Below are positions 10,457-18,854 of a DNA stretch of 64,000 nt, one piece after another. The position numbers were made by a program, and so were the translations under genes. Source of the DNA: Teichococcus vastitatis (GTDB lineage: Bacteria; Pseudomonadota; Alphaproteobacteria; Acetobacterales; Acetobacteraceae). Under the pieces are notes generated by a model. It made no database searches and was not told where the DNA came from. It saw only the letters and a program-made list of their open reading frames with translations. The stretch spans positions 1-64,000 of the forward strand of contig NZ_QXGS01000014.1 of NCBI RefSeq assembly GCF_003604215.1, written 5' to 3'. Within the stretch, counting starts at the first letter, position 1; each line of letters starts with the position of its first letter.

Positions 10457-11443
10457 ATGCTATCTCGCCGCGATGCCCTGCGGCTGGCCGGGCTCGCCGC
10501 CGTGGTCGGCTGGGCCGCTCCCGCCATTCGCGCCCAGGGTGCTGCCGCCCTGCCGGACAAGCCGGTGCGGCTGATCGTGCCGAATGCCGCCGGGGGCGTG
10601 GCCGACCTCACGGCCCGCACCGTGGGGCAGGCCTTGTCGGAGCGGCTGGGGCAGCCGGTGGTGGTCGAGAACCGCCCCGGTGCGGGCGGCATCGTCGCCG
10701 GCCAGACGCTGCTGTCGTCGCCCGCCGATGGCTCCACCTTGATGGTGGCCACGAACGCGCATGCCATCAGCGCCTCCCTGTTCCGCTCGCTGCCCTTCGA
10801 CCCGATCCGCGACTTCGCGCCGGTCGGGCTGATGGGCACCTTCGCCATCGCCATCCTGGTGGCACCGGACTCGTCCCTGCGCACTTCCGGCGATCTCGTG
10901 GCGAAGCTGAAAAGCGATCCGGCCGGCAGCAACATCGGCACCATCAGCGTGGGCAGCACGCAGAACCTCGCCGCCGAGTTGTTCAAGACCGCCGCGGGCG
11001 TCGAGGCCGTGACCGTTCCCTTCAACGGCACGCCGGCGCTGCTGACCGCCTTGCTGCGCGGCGACGTGACGGCGGCCTTCGAGATCGTGGCGCCGATCAC
11101 CGGCCAAATCCGCGACGGCTCGCTGCGGGCCATCGCCGTCACCTCCGCCGGCCGCGCCGCTAACCTGCCGGATGTGCCAACACTTCGGGAGGCGGGACTG
11201 GCGGATTTCGATGTCACCTCCTGGAACGCTGTGGTGGCGCCAGCGCGGACGCCGGCGCCGGTGATCGCCCGCATCAACCAGGAACTCAATGCCGTGCTCG
11301 GCCAGCCCACCGTTCGGAGCAAGCTGCTGGAAGCGGGGGTGGAGGCCAAGGGCGGCGATCCAGCCTCGCTCGCCCGGCTGATGAGCGAGGAGGCGGAAAA
11401 ATGGCGGGCCGTGATCCAGCGCGCCGGCATCGAGAAGCAGTGA
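10457..11443 (+). CDS. Bug-family tripartite tricarboxylate transporter substrate-binding protein
   Basis: A 328-residue secreted binding protein. The leader MLSRRDALRLAGLAAVVGW, ending in AIRAQ, has a twin-arginine-like motif. The mature part shows the Bug signature: KPVRLIVPNAAGGVADLTA, then PVVVENRPGAGG, then DGSTLMVATNAH. GGAGGA lies just upstream of the ATG at 10457, which is preferred over the upstream ATG at 10439. No TctA/TctB membrane genes are nearby, so it is an orphan receptor. It sits between the DUF1932 gene and ligI, suggesting it binds the aromatic or dicarboxylic substrate of this set. Confidence 0.92.
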   Translation: MLSRRDALRLAGLAAVVGWAAPAIRAQGAAALPDKPVRLIVPNAAGGVADLTARTVGQALSERLGQPVVVENRPGAGGIVAGQTLLSSPADGSTLMVATNAHAISASLFRSLPFDPIRDFAPVGLMGTFAIAILVAPDSSLRTSGDLVAKLKSDPAGSNIGTISVGSTQNLAAELFKTAAGVEAVTVPFNGTPALLTALLRGDVTAAFEIVAPITGQIRDGSLRAIAVTSAGRAANLPDVPTLREAGLADFDVTSWNAVVAPARTPAPVIARINQELNAVLGQPTVRSKLLEAGVEAKGGDPASLARLMSEEAEKWRAVIQRAGIEKQ

Positions 11444-11459
11444 CGAGAAGGCATCCAGC

Positions 11460-12326
11460 ATGAAGACCTGCAAGGCCCCCGACCCTCATCCGAAGACCCC
11501 GTCCTACCGGCTGCCGCCCGGCGCCTGCGATTCGCATTGCCACGTCTTCGGACCGGCGGACCGGTTTCCGTATGCGGCGGATCGCTCCTACACGCCGCCC
11601 GATGCCCCGGTCGAGGATCTGCGGCGCGTTCACGCCGCGATCGGAGTGGAGCGCGCCGTGATTGTTCAGGCCAGCTGCCACGGCACCGACAACACGGCCA
11701 TGATCGACGCGATCGGCCGCAGCGAAGGAGCCTATCGCGGCGTGGCCATCGTGGACGGCACGATCACCGAGGCCGGGCTCGAAGAGCTCGACCAGGGCGG
11801 CGTGCGTGGCGTGCGCTTCAACTTCGTCAAGCATCTGGGCGGCACACCGGATCTCGACGTGTTCGACCATGTGCTGGACCGGATCCAGCCGCTGGACTGG
11901 CACGTCGTGCTGCACCTCGATGCCGGCGACATCCTGGAACATGCCGAGCGGATCTCCCGCATCCAGGTGCCCTTTGTAATCGACCACATGGGCCGCGTGC
12001 AGGCGAAGAACGGGTTGGAGCAGGAGCCGTTCCGTCGTTTGCTGCAGTTGATGGAGAACCCGCTCGCCTGGGTGAAGATCTGCGGGCCGGAGCGCGTGTC
12101 CTCCAGTGGCAGCCCGTTCCACGACGCCGTGCCCTTTGCCCGCCGCCTGGCGGAGGCGGCGCCGGACCGCACGCTGTGGGGCACCGACTTCCCGCACCCG
12201 AACATCGCCGGCGACATGCCGAATGATGGCGATCTCGTCGACATCCTCGCCCTCGCGGTGGAGGACGAGGCGCTGCGCCGCAAGATCCTGATCGACAACC
12301 CGAACCGCCTCTACTGGGCGCGCTGA
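11460..12326 (+). CDS. ligI: 2-pyrone-4,6-dicarboxylate lactonase-like amidohydrolase (LigI)
   Basis: A 288-residue TIM-barrel amidohydrolase. Metal- and substrate-site motifs in order: DSHCHVFGP at residues 24-32, VVLHLDAGD in the middle, FVIDHMGRV, and WGTDFPHPN near the C terminus. This set and the length match LigI, which opens 2-pyrone-4,6-dicarboxylate to 4-oxalomesaconate in protocatechuate and gallate 4,5-cleavage. The GalB homologue follows 12 bases later and LigK overlaps that, giving three consecutive pathway steps in order. Confidence in the family is high; the exact substrate is inferred from context. Confidence 0.85.
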   Translation: MKTCKAPDPHPKTPSYRLPPGACDSHCHVFGPADRFPYAADRSYTPPDAPVEDLRRVHAAIGVERAVIVQASCHGTDNTAMIDAIGRSEGAYRGVAIVDGTITEAGLEELDQGGVRGVRFNFVKHLGGTPDLDVFDHVLDRIQPLDWHVVLHLDAGDILEHAERISRIQVPFVIDHMGRVQAKNGLEQEPFRRLLQLMENPLAWVKICGPERVSSSGSPFHDAVPFARRLAEAAPDRTLWGTDFPHPNIAGDMPNDGDLVDILALAVEDEALRRKILIDNPNRLYWAR

Positions 12327-12338
12327 GAAGGAAGGCCC

Positions 12339-13067
12339 ATGTCCGGCACCCAGAAATCCGGCCTCGTTGTCACGGCGCATCCGGGCGATTTCGTGTGGCG
12401 CGCTGGCGGTGCCATCGCGCTGCATGCCAGGCTCGGCTACCGCGTCAAGATCGTTTGCATGTCCTATGGCGAGCGCGGCGAAAGCCAGGGCGCGTGGAAG
12501 CAGCCGGGCATGACGCTGGAAGCCTGCAAGGCGGCGCGTCGGGCCGAGGCCGAGGCCGCGGCCGAGGTGCTCGGCGCCGAGATCGAGTTCTTCGACGCCG
12601 GCGACTACCCGCTGCGCATCACCGACGCGATGATGGACCGCCTGATCGACATCTACCGCGAGGTCAGGCCTTCCTTTGTGCTGACCCACGCCGTGGCGGA
12701 TCCCTACAACGTCGACCACCCCGAAGCGTCCCGCATCGCGCAGGAGGCCCGCATCATCGCCCAGGCGGCCGGCCACAAGCCCGGCCCGGGCGGCGTCAGC
12801 TACGCCGCGCCGCAGGTGTTCCAGTTCGAACCGCACCAGCCGGAACAATGCGGCTTCAAGCCCAACCGCATCCTCAACATCACCGAGGTCTGGGACGCCA
12901 AGTGGAAGGCGTTCGAGCAGCTGCCGGCGCAGAAGCACCTCTGGGATTACTACCACAGGGCGGCGCTGAATCGCGGCATGCAGGGCGGCCGAAACTCCGG
13001 CAAGCCGATGACCTATGGCGAGGCCTACCAGACCATTTTCCCGGACGCCGTGGAGGTGCTGGCGTGA
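12339..13067 (+). CDS. galB: 4-oxalomesaconate hydratase-like PIG-L family protein (GalB)
   Basis: A 242-residue PIG-L/LmbE-fold zinc protein. The usual AHPDD metal motif reads [12 protein letters not shown] (His14, Asp17). Further metal-site candidates are in [17 protein letters not shown]. The variant motif and the [14 protein letters not shown] loop are those of GalB, the zinc-dependent hydratase that converts 4-oxalomesaconate to 4-carboxy-4-hydroxy-2-oxoadipate. Context supports this: LigI precedes and LigK follows with overlapping stop and GTG start. Confidence 0.85.
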   Translation: MSGTQKSGLVVTAHPGDFVWRAGGAIALHARLGYRVKIVCMSYGERGESQGAWKQPGMTLEACKAARRAEAEAAAEVLGAEIEFFDAGDYPLRITDAMMDRLIDIYREVRPSFVLTHAVADPYNVDHPEASRIAQEARIIAQAAGHKPGPGGVSYAAPQVFQFEPHQPEQCGFKPNRILNITEVWDAKWKAFEQLPAQKHLWDYYHRAALNRGMQGGRNSGKPMTYGEAYQTIFPDAVEVLA

Positions 13068-13756
13068 AGCCCGTCGTCGTTACCCGAGTGGCCCGGGCGC
13101 CGCTGGCCACGGTGGACCGTTTCGCGCCGCTCGGCGTGTCCACGACGCACGAGGCGTCCGGCCGCGCGCCGAACCTGATGAAGCCTTATATGCGCCCGGC
13201 CTGGGCGGGCGCGGCGGCCGTGGGCAGTGCCGTCACCGTGCTGGCGCAGCCGGGTGACAACTGGATGATCCACGTGGCCGTCGAGCAGTGCCGCGAGGGG
13301 GATATCCTGGTGGTGGCCTGCACCACCGACAACACGGACGGCATGTTCGGCGATCTGCTGGCCACATCGCTGAAGGCCCGCGGCGTGCGCGGCCTGGTGA
13401 TCGATGCCGGCGTACGGGACTTGGCAACTCTGCGGGAGATGGGGTTTCCAGTCTGGTCGCGCGCCGTCTCGGCCCGTGGCACGGTCAAGGCTACCCTTGG
13501 CTCCGTCAACATCCCCGTGGTCTGCGCCGGCGTCGCGGTCCAGCCGGGCGACGTGGTCGTGGCCGATGACGACGGCGTGGTCGTGATCCCGCGCAAGGAG
13601 GCGGAGACGGTGTTGACCGCCGCCGAGAAACGCCAGGCCAACGAGGCAGCGAAGCGCGAGAAGCTGGCCGCCGGCGTTCTGGGCCTCGACCTCTATGACA
13701 TGCGGCCTGCGCTGAAGAAGGCTGGGCTTCGCTACGTCGAGCAGTTCGAAGGCTGA
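13064..13756 (+). CDS. ligK: 4-carboxy-4-hydroxy-2-oxoadipate aldolase (LigK/GalC type), GTG start
   Basis: A 230-residue class II aldolase of the RraA-like fold. Key segments: [40 protein letters not shown] and [20 protein letters not shown], where the Gly-Asp-Leu and Asp-x-Gly-x-Arg-Asp motifs bind the metal and substrate. The start is GTG at 13064, overlapping the galB stop (GTGA). It would split 4-carboxy-4-hydroxy-2-oxoadipate into pyruvate and oxaloacetate, the last step of the 4,5-cleavage route. Confidence 0.87.
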   Translation: MKPVVVTRVARAPLATVDRFAPLGVSTTHEASGRAPNLMKPYMRPAWAGAAAVGSAVTVLAQPGDNWMIHVAVEQCREGDILVVACTTDNTDGMFGDLLATSLKARGVRGLVIDAGVRDLATLREMGFPVWSRAVSARGTVKATLGSVNIPVVCAGVAVQPGDVVVADDDGVVVIPRKEAETVLTAAEKRQANEAAKREKLAAGVLGLDLYDMRPALKKAGLRYVEQFEG

Positions 13757-13823
13757 GGCTGCGGTCGATGGAGGCACCGCTTCGTCCCTGCGGTGCCGTT
13801 CCAGCAGACAGGAAGACAACAAC

Positions 13824-14828
13824 ATGAACCAGCCCATGATGTCGCTGTGCCGCCGGAGCCTGCTGCAGGCCGTCGGTACCACCCTGCTGACGGCACCGGC
13901 CTATCCGGTGCGCGCCGCCACGTCCTGGCCGAACGACCGGCCAGTGCGTGTGATCGTTCCGTTCACGCCGGGTGGCTCGACAGACATCCTGGCCCGCGCC
14001 ATGGCCCAGCGCCTGAGCGAGGAACTGGGGCAGACCTTCGTGGTGGAGAACCGTGGCGGCGCAGGCGGCACCATCGGAACCGAGATGGTGGCTCGTGCGC
14101 CCGCCGACGGCTACACGCTGCTGATGGGGCATATCGGTACCCTGGCCGTCAATCCGGCGCTGTATACCAACCTGTCCTTCGACACAGTCACTTCCTTCCA
14201 GCCCATCGCGCTGGTGGCCGTGGTACCCAACATCCTGGTGGTGAATCCCAAGGTGGTCGATGTCCGCGATGCCGCCGGCCTGATCGAATTCGCGAAACGG
14301 CGGCCTGGGGTGCTGACCTATGGATCGGGTGGCAATGGCAGCGCGGCGCACATCGCGATGGTCGCCTTCAACACGGCCGCCGGGATCGAGATGACGCACG
14401 TTCCCTATAAAGGGACGGGCCCGATGATGAATGATCTGGTGGCCGGGCAGATCGCCCTGACCATGACGGGCGGTCCTCCGGCGCTGCCTCCCGTGCGTTC
14501 CGGGTTGGTGCGCGCGCTCGGTGTTTCCAGTCCGCAACGCCTTGCCACCGCGCCGGAGATCCCCACCATCGCGGAAACGGGCCTGCCCGGCTTCGACGCG
14601 GTGCAATGGTATGGGCTGGCCGGGCCAGCGGGGATGCCGCGCGAAATCATCGGCCAGCTCAACGCCCAGTGTGTACGCATTCTGCAGGAGCCGGCACTGA
14701 AAAGCCGGCTGGAAGCCGAAGGCGCCCGGTTCTCCCCCGGATCGCCCGAGGATTTCGCAGCCCTGATCGGCAGCGAACGTGCGCGATGGGGTGCGTTGAT
14801 CCGACAAGCCAACGTTCAGGCTGATTAG
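13824..14828 (+). CDS. Bug-family substrate-binding protein (second of the aromatic set)
   Basis: A 334-residue secreted receptor. A leader with CRRSLLQAV and a hydrophobic stretch ends near VRAATSW. The Bug motifs are RPVRVIVPFTPGGSTDILA, FVVENRGGAGG and DGYTLLMGHIG, with ITHVPYKGTGPMM-type ligand loop written here as THVPYKGTGPMMN. It lies 67 bases after ligK and closes the aromatic-acid block. No transporter membrane components are adjacent. Confidence 0.92.
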   Translation: MNQPMMSLCRRSLLQAVGTTLLTAPAYPVRAATSWPNDRPVRVIVPFTPGGSTDILARAMAQRLSEELGQTFVVENRGGAGGTIGTEMVARAPADGYTLLMGHIGTLAVNPALYTNLSFDTVTSFQPIALVAVVPNILVVNPKVVDVRDAAGLIEFAKRRPGVLTYGSGGNGSAAHIAMVAFNTAAGIEMTHVPYKGTGPMMNDLVAGQIALTMTGGPPALPPVRSGLVRALGVSSPQRLATAPEIPTIAETGLPGFDAVQWYGLAGPAGMPREIIGQLNAQCVRILQEPALKSRLEAEGARFSPGSPEDFAALIGSERARWGALIRQANVQAD

Positions 14829-15453
14829 CCCACGAACACTGCCGCACCACCAGGATGGCCGCGAGCGGCACCAAACCGGCTGCGGCGGAATCGCCGCGGG
14901 CGCCCAGCGATCTCGATGGCATTGGTGTGCTCGCAGCCTGGATGCCGTGGCGGACGCCGTATGAGGTGCGGTGTTCGGACTGTCGTGCCGATCTCGATGG
15001 CAGCCCTGTTCGGCGAAGACCTGCCCGGTGGTTCCGCGGGTGAGACCGTCGCGTAGGGACCGCAAGCCTAACAATCTTTTTCATCCGGCGCTCAGACCCT
15101 TCCAGGTGCCGCGTGAGCCCCTCGGAACTGCGGTTCGAGGCGAGGGAGCGGAGCCGGCGATCGGATGCAGCTTTGTTACATGAACCCGAGTCCGCTGATG
15201 TCAGCGCGCTCCATCCGGGACCGCCTGCAGGGAAGCGCGGAACGGAAGCGGATTGTGGCTTGTGTTCCGTCACGGAACGGCGCCCGAGTTACGGTCCGGT
15301 GCAGATCCAACCCGTTCTGCCCGACCCTTCAGGGATAACTCGGCACGGTTCGGGCCTCCGGCCCTGGAACGAAGGTCATGCTGCTTTTCGGCGCTTCCAA
15401 CGAACTGGACACACCTGCGTTGAAGCGGTGCATCCTTAAGGAGAAACGCAGCC
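14829..15453. other. Gene-free interval before the acidic small protein
   Basis: About 625 bases with no frame that looks like a conserved protein. It separates the plus-strand aromatic set from the small acidic gene and probably holds that gene's promoter. I saw no strong hairpin terminator after the Bug gene. Confidence 0.4.
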
Positions 15454-15768
15454 ATGTTCACGCTTGAGATCGGCGGCAAGCCCGTAGCAGTGATCGATGC
15501 GGAGGAGGGCGATGCCCGCGAGATCATCGAAAGCGAGGCCTTTCGGGAGGATCTTCAACGCCTGCGCACAAAGGGAACTCCGCTCTGGGACGGTCAGGCG
15601 TCGCTCAATCTCCGGCCCGCATCCGAAGATGAAATGGCTCAGTTCGATGACAGTGATGATGCCCTGGATGAGTCGGATTTGGATGAGGACGATGCCGCCG
15701 AGGAAGAGGACGATGAAGACGGCATGGAAGTGGTGTTCCTGGTTCCGATGGATGATGACGAGACGTGA
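15454..15768 (+). CDS. Small, very acidic conserved-type hypothetical protein
   Basis: A 104-residue protein. The N-terminal half (MFTLEIGGKPVAVIDA, then REIIESEAFREDLQRL and WDGQASLNLRPASEDE) reads like a folded alpha/beta domain. The C-terminal third is almost all Asp and Glu between residues 65 and 90, then ends with MEVVFLVPMDDDET. AAGGAG lies ten bases before the ATG, a good ribosome-binding site. I recall similar unnamed proteins in Rhizobiales and Methylobacterium, with no function known to me. A basic 24-codon ORF follows 150 bases downstream. Confidence 0.75.
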   Translation: MFTLEIGGKPVAVIDAEEGDAREIIESEAFREDLQRLRTKGTPLWDGQASLNLRPASEDEMAQFDDSDDALDESDLDEDDAAEEEDDEDGMEVVFLVPMDDDET

Positions 15769-15918
15769 AACTCTCCGCTCAGGCTGTCGCCAAGCAGCCA
15801 CGAATGATCCCGTTCGCCTGAACAATCAGAACGGTCAGGTCCCGGCCGCAACATTCGAAGCTGCGGCCTGTTGATGGTATCGGATGACCGCAAGGTCGAA
15901 CTTCAAGGAGGATTTTCC

Positions 15919-15993
15919 ATGCTTCGTCTGTTCCGCAACCTCGCCATTCTTCGAAGCCTTTGGGGCATGTACAAGCGGAGCCGCCGCCGTTAG
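15919..15993 (+). CDS. Basic 24-residue small protein with a strong ribosome-binding site
   Basis: ATG at 15919 is preceded by AAGGAGGATTTTCC, an excellent Shine-Dalgarno at ideal spacing. The peptide begins MLRLFRNLAILRSLWGMY and finishes in K-R-S-R-R-R, ending at TAG 15991. It is amphipathic: hydrophobic residues through the first 18, then a strongly basic tail. A perfect intrinsic terminator begins about 32 bases after the stop. The arrangement of strong start, short frame and terminator supports a real small gene, possibly co-transcribed with the acidic protein upstream. Function unknown; membrane association or binding to an acidic partner is conceivable. Confidence 0.6.
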   Translation: MLRLFRNLAILRSLWGMYKRSRRR

Positions 15994-16025
15994 TTCTCCG
16001 GCTCGCGAGGTGCCGTTTTGTTGAC

Positions 16026-16061
16026 ATGGAGCCGCGCGGGAAGCGCGGCTCCATTGTTTTT
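16026..16061 (+). terminator. Rho-independent terminator
   Basis: An 11-bp perfect stem pairs 16026-16036 with 16044-16054 (ATGGAGCCGCG / CGCGGCTCCAT) around a 7-base loop, followed by TGTTTTTT. It ends the unit holding the 24-residue ORF and the acidic protein gene. Confidence 0.92.
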
Positions 16062-16245
16062 TACTCTATGAAAAGCATCAAGATATACACAGCAAGATAG
16101 CTTTTTCTGTAGATCGCATGATCAGTTATTCAATACGAGGCGCCTAATACTGTTAACCTGAATAAAAAGATCTCGGAGCCGGCAAATATCTTCCGGCGAT
16201 CAACCTCCACTGCAGCTGCAATCATGTGTTGCCAACTCAGCAAAG

Positions 16246-16257
16246 ATTGTCGACAAT
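16246..16257. promoter_or_regulatory. Candidate GntR (FCD) operator just before its own gene
   Basis: The 12-bp perfect palindrome ATTGTCGACAAT ends six bases before the ATG of the GntR gene. Its core TTGT-CG-ACAA fits the T-x-GT...AC-x-A type of operator known for FadR/VanR-like regulators. Placement over the ribosome-binding region suggests autorepression. Confidence 0.6.
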
Positions 16258-16263
16258 TCGGGA

Positions 16264-16965
16264 ATGATTGCTTCCCCATCAGCCCGGACCAGCGGATCGG
16301 ACCGTACGGAACCCAAGGGTGATAAGGGCGTCGATGCCATCGCGCGTCGGATTGAGGACATGATCCTCCGAGGTGAGGTCCTCCCCGGAGAGCGGCTCAA
16401 CGAGCTGGCCCTTTCCCGAAGGCTGAGCATTTCCAGGAGCACCTTGCGGGAGGCGGTCCGCGGCCTGCAGCAGGGAGGATTGCTGGAGATCATTCCGAAC
16501 CGGGGAGTCCTGGTCAGGCAGGTCTCCGTGAAGGACGCATTGGATCTGTATGATCTGCGGGCCGCATTGTTCCGCGGCGCGGCCCGCCTGGCCGCGCGCC
16601 GTGCACTCCCTGAGTACAAAATCCGATTGAAGCACCTCAATGATCGGATGACAGAAGCGGCGGCAGCTGGGCGCTTCACGGACTACTACGCCTACAATCT
16701 GGAGTTTCATGCGACTGTGCTGACTGCAGGCGGCAATGCGCCGATGGCGCTCGCCTATGATCAGGCAGTCAAGGGGTTGCACCTGTTCCGGCGGCGCTCG
16801 CTGGTGCATCCGGCGCAGCTCGACCTGTCATTGCGGGAGCACGAGAGCCTTCTGACCGCCATCGCGGCCCATGACGTGGCCGCGGCCGGAGAGGTCGCGG
16901 AGCGCCACATCATGCTCGGCCGGGACCGCATGCTCGACACGCTCGATGGCAGCATCCCGGCCTGA
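16264..16965 (+). CDS. GntR-family transcriptional regulator with FCD domain
   Basis: A 233-residue regulator. The winged helix is at about residues 20-85: IARRIEDMILRGEVLPGERL, then LSRRLSISRSTLREAVRGL, then GGLLEIIPNRGVLVRQV. The C-terminal FCD ligand domain includes DLYDLRAALFRGAARLAA, NLEFHATVLTAGGN and EHESLLTAIAAHDVAAA, with His residues expected for the metal/carboxylate site. It stands at the head of the RraA-Ldh-Bug-reductase run and probably senses that pathway's hydroxy-acid or keto-acid. A palindromic operator lies directly before the start. Confidence 0.9.
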   Translation: MIASPSARTSGSDRTEPKGDKGVDAIARRIEDMILRGEVLPGERLNELALSRRLSISRSTLREAVRGLQQGGLLEIIPNRGVLVRQVSVKDALDLYDLRAALFRGAARLAARRALPEYKIRLKHLNDRMTEAAAAGRFTDYYAYNLEFHATVLTAGGNAPMALAYDQAVKGLHLFRRRSLVHPAQLDLSLREHESLLTAIAAHDVAAAGEVAERHIMLGRDRMLDTLDGSIPA

Positions 16966-17018
16966 GCGAGTCGTCTCACACTGTCACCCTTGCAGCATCA
17001 GCATCTGAGGATCGTCCC

Positions 17019-17696
17019 ATGACCATTGGTTTTCGTGTGTCCGAACGCGAGATGTCCCGCGACCCGGCCCTCATCGAACGCGCTGCGGCGTTGCCGGTCG
17101 CCAATATCGGCGACGTGATGAACCGCATGCAGGCCATGCGCGGCGGGTTTCGCGCCTTTGGAGGGCAGCGCAGCGTCGTCGGGCATGCCGTCACGGTGCG
17201 CGTGCGCGCGGGCGACAATCTGATGCTGCACCGGGTGATCGACCTTGCGCAGCCGGGCGATGTGGTGGTCTGCGACGGCGGCGGCGATCTGTCCATCGCG
17301 GTCGCGGGCGACCTGATGATCGGCCACGCCACGCGTCGCGGCCTCGCCGCCCTGATCATCGACGGCGCGGTGCGGGACATCGACAACCTCGGCAAGATGG
17401 ATATCGGCGTCTGGGCCTGCGGCGCGACGCCCGCCGGCCCCTACAAGGACGGGCCAGGCGAAATCGGCTATCCCGTCTCCTGCGGCGGGCAGGTGGTGAT
17501 GCCGGGGGACCTGATCGCCGCCGATGAGGACGGCGTGGTGGTCATCCCCCGGGCGGACGCCGCCGCCGTCATTGCCGCCGCTGAGGCGCACGCCGCCAAG
17601 GAGGTGCAAGCCACCGCGGCCATCGCCGCCGGCACCTGGGACCGCGTCTGGGTCCAGGAAAGCCTGGCCGCGAAAGGCTGTCAGGTTTCGCGCTGA
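17019..17696 (+). CDS. RraA/LigK-family aldolase-type protein
   Basis: A 225-residue RraA-fold protein. Segments VANIGDVMNRMQAM, GDNLMLHRVIDLAQPGDVVV, GDLMIGHATRRGLAALIID and GAVRDIDNLGKMDIGVW carry the Gly-x-Leu-x-x-x and Asp-Gly-x-x-Arg-Asp motifs shared by 4-hydroxy-4-methyl-2-oxoglutarate/4-carboxy-4-hydroxy-2-oxoadipate aldolases. In this context a pyruvate-releasing aldolase is more likely than an RNase E inhibitor. The next gene starts immediately after its stop (TGAATG). Confidence 0.8.
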   Translation: MTIGFRVSEREMSRDPALIERAAALPVANIGDVMNRMQAMRGGFRAFGGQRSVVGHAVTVRVRAGDNLMLHRVIDLAQPGDVVVCDGGGDLSIAVAGDLMIGHATRRGLAALIIDGAVRDIDNLGKMDIGVWACGATPAGPYKDGPGEIGYPVSCGGQVVMPGDLIAADEDGVVVIPRADAAAVIAAAEAHAAKEVQATAAIAAGTWDRVWVQESLAAKGCQVSR

Positions 17697-18815
17697 ATGG
17701 CCGGTCCGTCCGAAGCCCCGGGCGTGCTGCGGGTCGCCGCGGATAGCGTCCGCCGGCAAATCCTGGGCATCCTGCAGCGCTGGGGCATGCCCGGGGACCT
17801 GGCCGACACCACGGCCGAGGCCATGGTCGAGACCGACCTCATGGGCGTCGACAGCCACGGCATCTCGATGCTGACGATGTATGAGGGGTTGCAGCAGAGG
17901 GGGCAGGTGGACCTCCAGGCCCGGCCCCGCCTGGTGCGGGACCTGCCCTCCCTGGCGCTGGTTGATGGCGGCAGCAATCTCGGTCACCCCGTGGCGGTCG
18001 TGGCCATGCAACTGGCCTGCGACAAGGCCGAGGCGGGTGGCATCGGCGCGGTGGGGGTCCGCAACTCGCATCATTTCGGGGCGGCGGGCTATTATGCCCG
18101 CCTTGCCGCTTCGCGGGGGCTGGTGGCGCTGATCACCAGTTCCGCCCGCACGATGCTGATGGTGCCGACGCGAGGCACGGTTCCGCTGCTCGGCAGCAAC
18201 CCCATCGCCTTCGCGGCGCCGATGACCGGTGGCCCGCCCTTCGTGCTGGACATGGCGACCACCACCGTCGCCGCCAACAAGGTCAAGGTTTATGAGCTGA
18301 ACGGCAAGCCGGTGCCGCCTGGCTGGGTGGCCGATGAGCGCGGCGCAACCGTGACCGACCCTGTGGAAGCCATGGACGTGATCTTCCGCCGGGCCGGCGG
18401 CGGCATCACGCCGCTGGGCGGTGCCGAGGCAACCGGCGGCCACAAGGGCTACGGCCTCGGGCTGATGGTGCAGATCCTGTCAGCCACGCTGACCGGCGCC
18501 GCCTTCGCTCCGCTGCGCTCCGGCACGCGCGGCGCGGCGGAGCCGGACGATATCGGCCATTTCTTTCTCGCTCTCGACCCCCGGGCCCTTCGGCCGGAGG
18601 GCGGCTTTGAGGATGAACTGGCGGGCATGGCGGCATCGTTGCGCGGCTCGGCCCCGGCAGACCCGTCGCGCCCCGTACTGGTGCCGGGAGATCCGGAGGA
18701 GGCGGAGCGCACCCGCCGCGCACGCGATGGCATTCCGGTCCCGGCGGCGCTGGACCGGCAATTGCGCGAGATCTGCACACGCTGCGGCGCCGACTACCTG
18801 CTGCGGGCAATGTAG
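17697..18815 (+). CDS. Ldh-family (malate/L-sulfolactate/ureidoglycolate type) NAD(P) dehydrogenase
   Basis: A 372-residue member of the LDH2/MDH2 oxidoreductase family. Typical motifs are MGVDSHGISMLTMYEGL, GVRNSHHFGAAGYYARLA (catalytic His in the Asn-Ser-x-His pattern), VPLLGSNPIAFAAP and GGHKGYGLGLMVQIL. Members oxidise 2-hydroxy acids to 2-keto acids. It directly abuts the RraA-like aldolase gene, suggesting an oxidation followed by keto-acid cleavage, or the reverse. Substrate not known. Confidence 0.87.
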   Translation: MAGPSEAPGVLRVAADSVRRQILGILQRWGMPGDLADTTAEAMVETDLMGVDSHGISMLTMYEGLQQRGQVDLQARPRLVRDLPSLALVDGGSNLGHPVAVVAMQLACDKAEAGGIGAVGVRNSHHFGAAGYYARLAASRGLVALITSSARTMLMVPTRGTVPLLGSNPIAFAAPMTGGPPFVLDMATTTVAANKVKVYELNGKPVPPGWVADERGATVTDPVEAMDVIFRRAGGGITPLGGAEATGGHKGYGLGLMVQILSATLTGAAFAPLRSGTRGAAEPDDIGHFFLALDPRALRPEGGFEDELAGMAASLRGSAPADPSRPVLVPGDPEEAERTRRARDGIPVPAALDRQLREICTRCGADYLLRAM

Positions 18816-18854
18816 CACGGCGAACACGCCGTCACGGGGGGAAGGAATCCATCA

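Noticed and set aside
16200-16263. TGCAGCTGCA palindrome before the GntR gene as a second operator
   Set aside because: Such GC-rich palindromes are common in this DNA, and it does not fit the GntR operator pattern as the site at 16246-16257 does.
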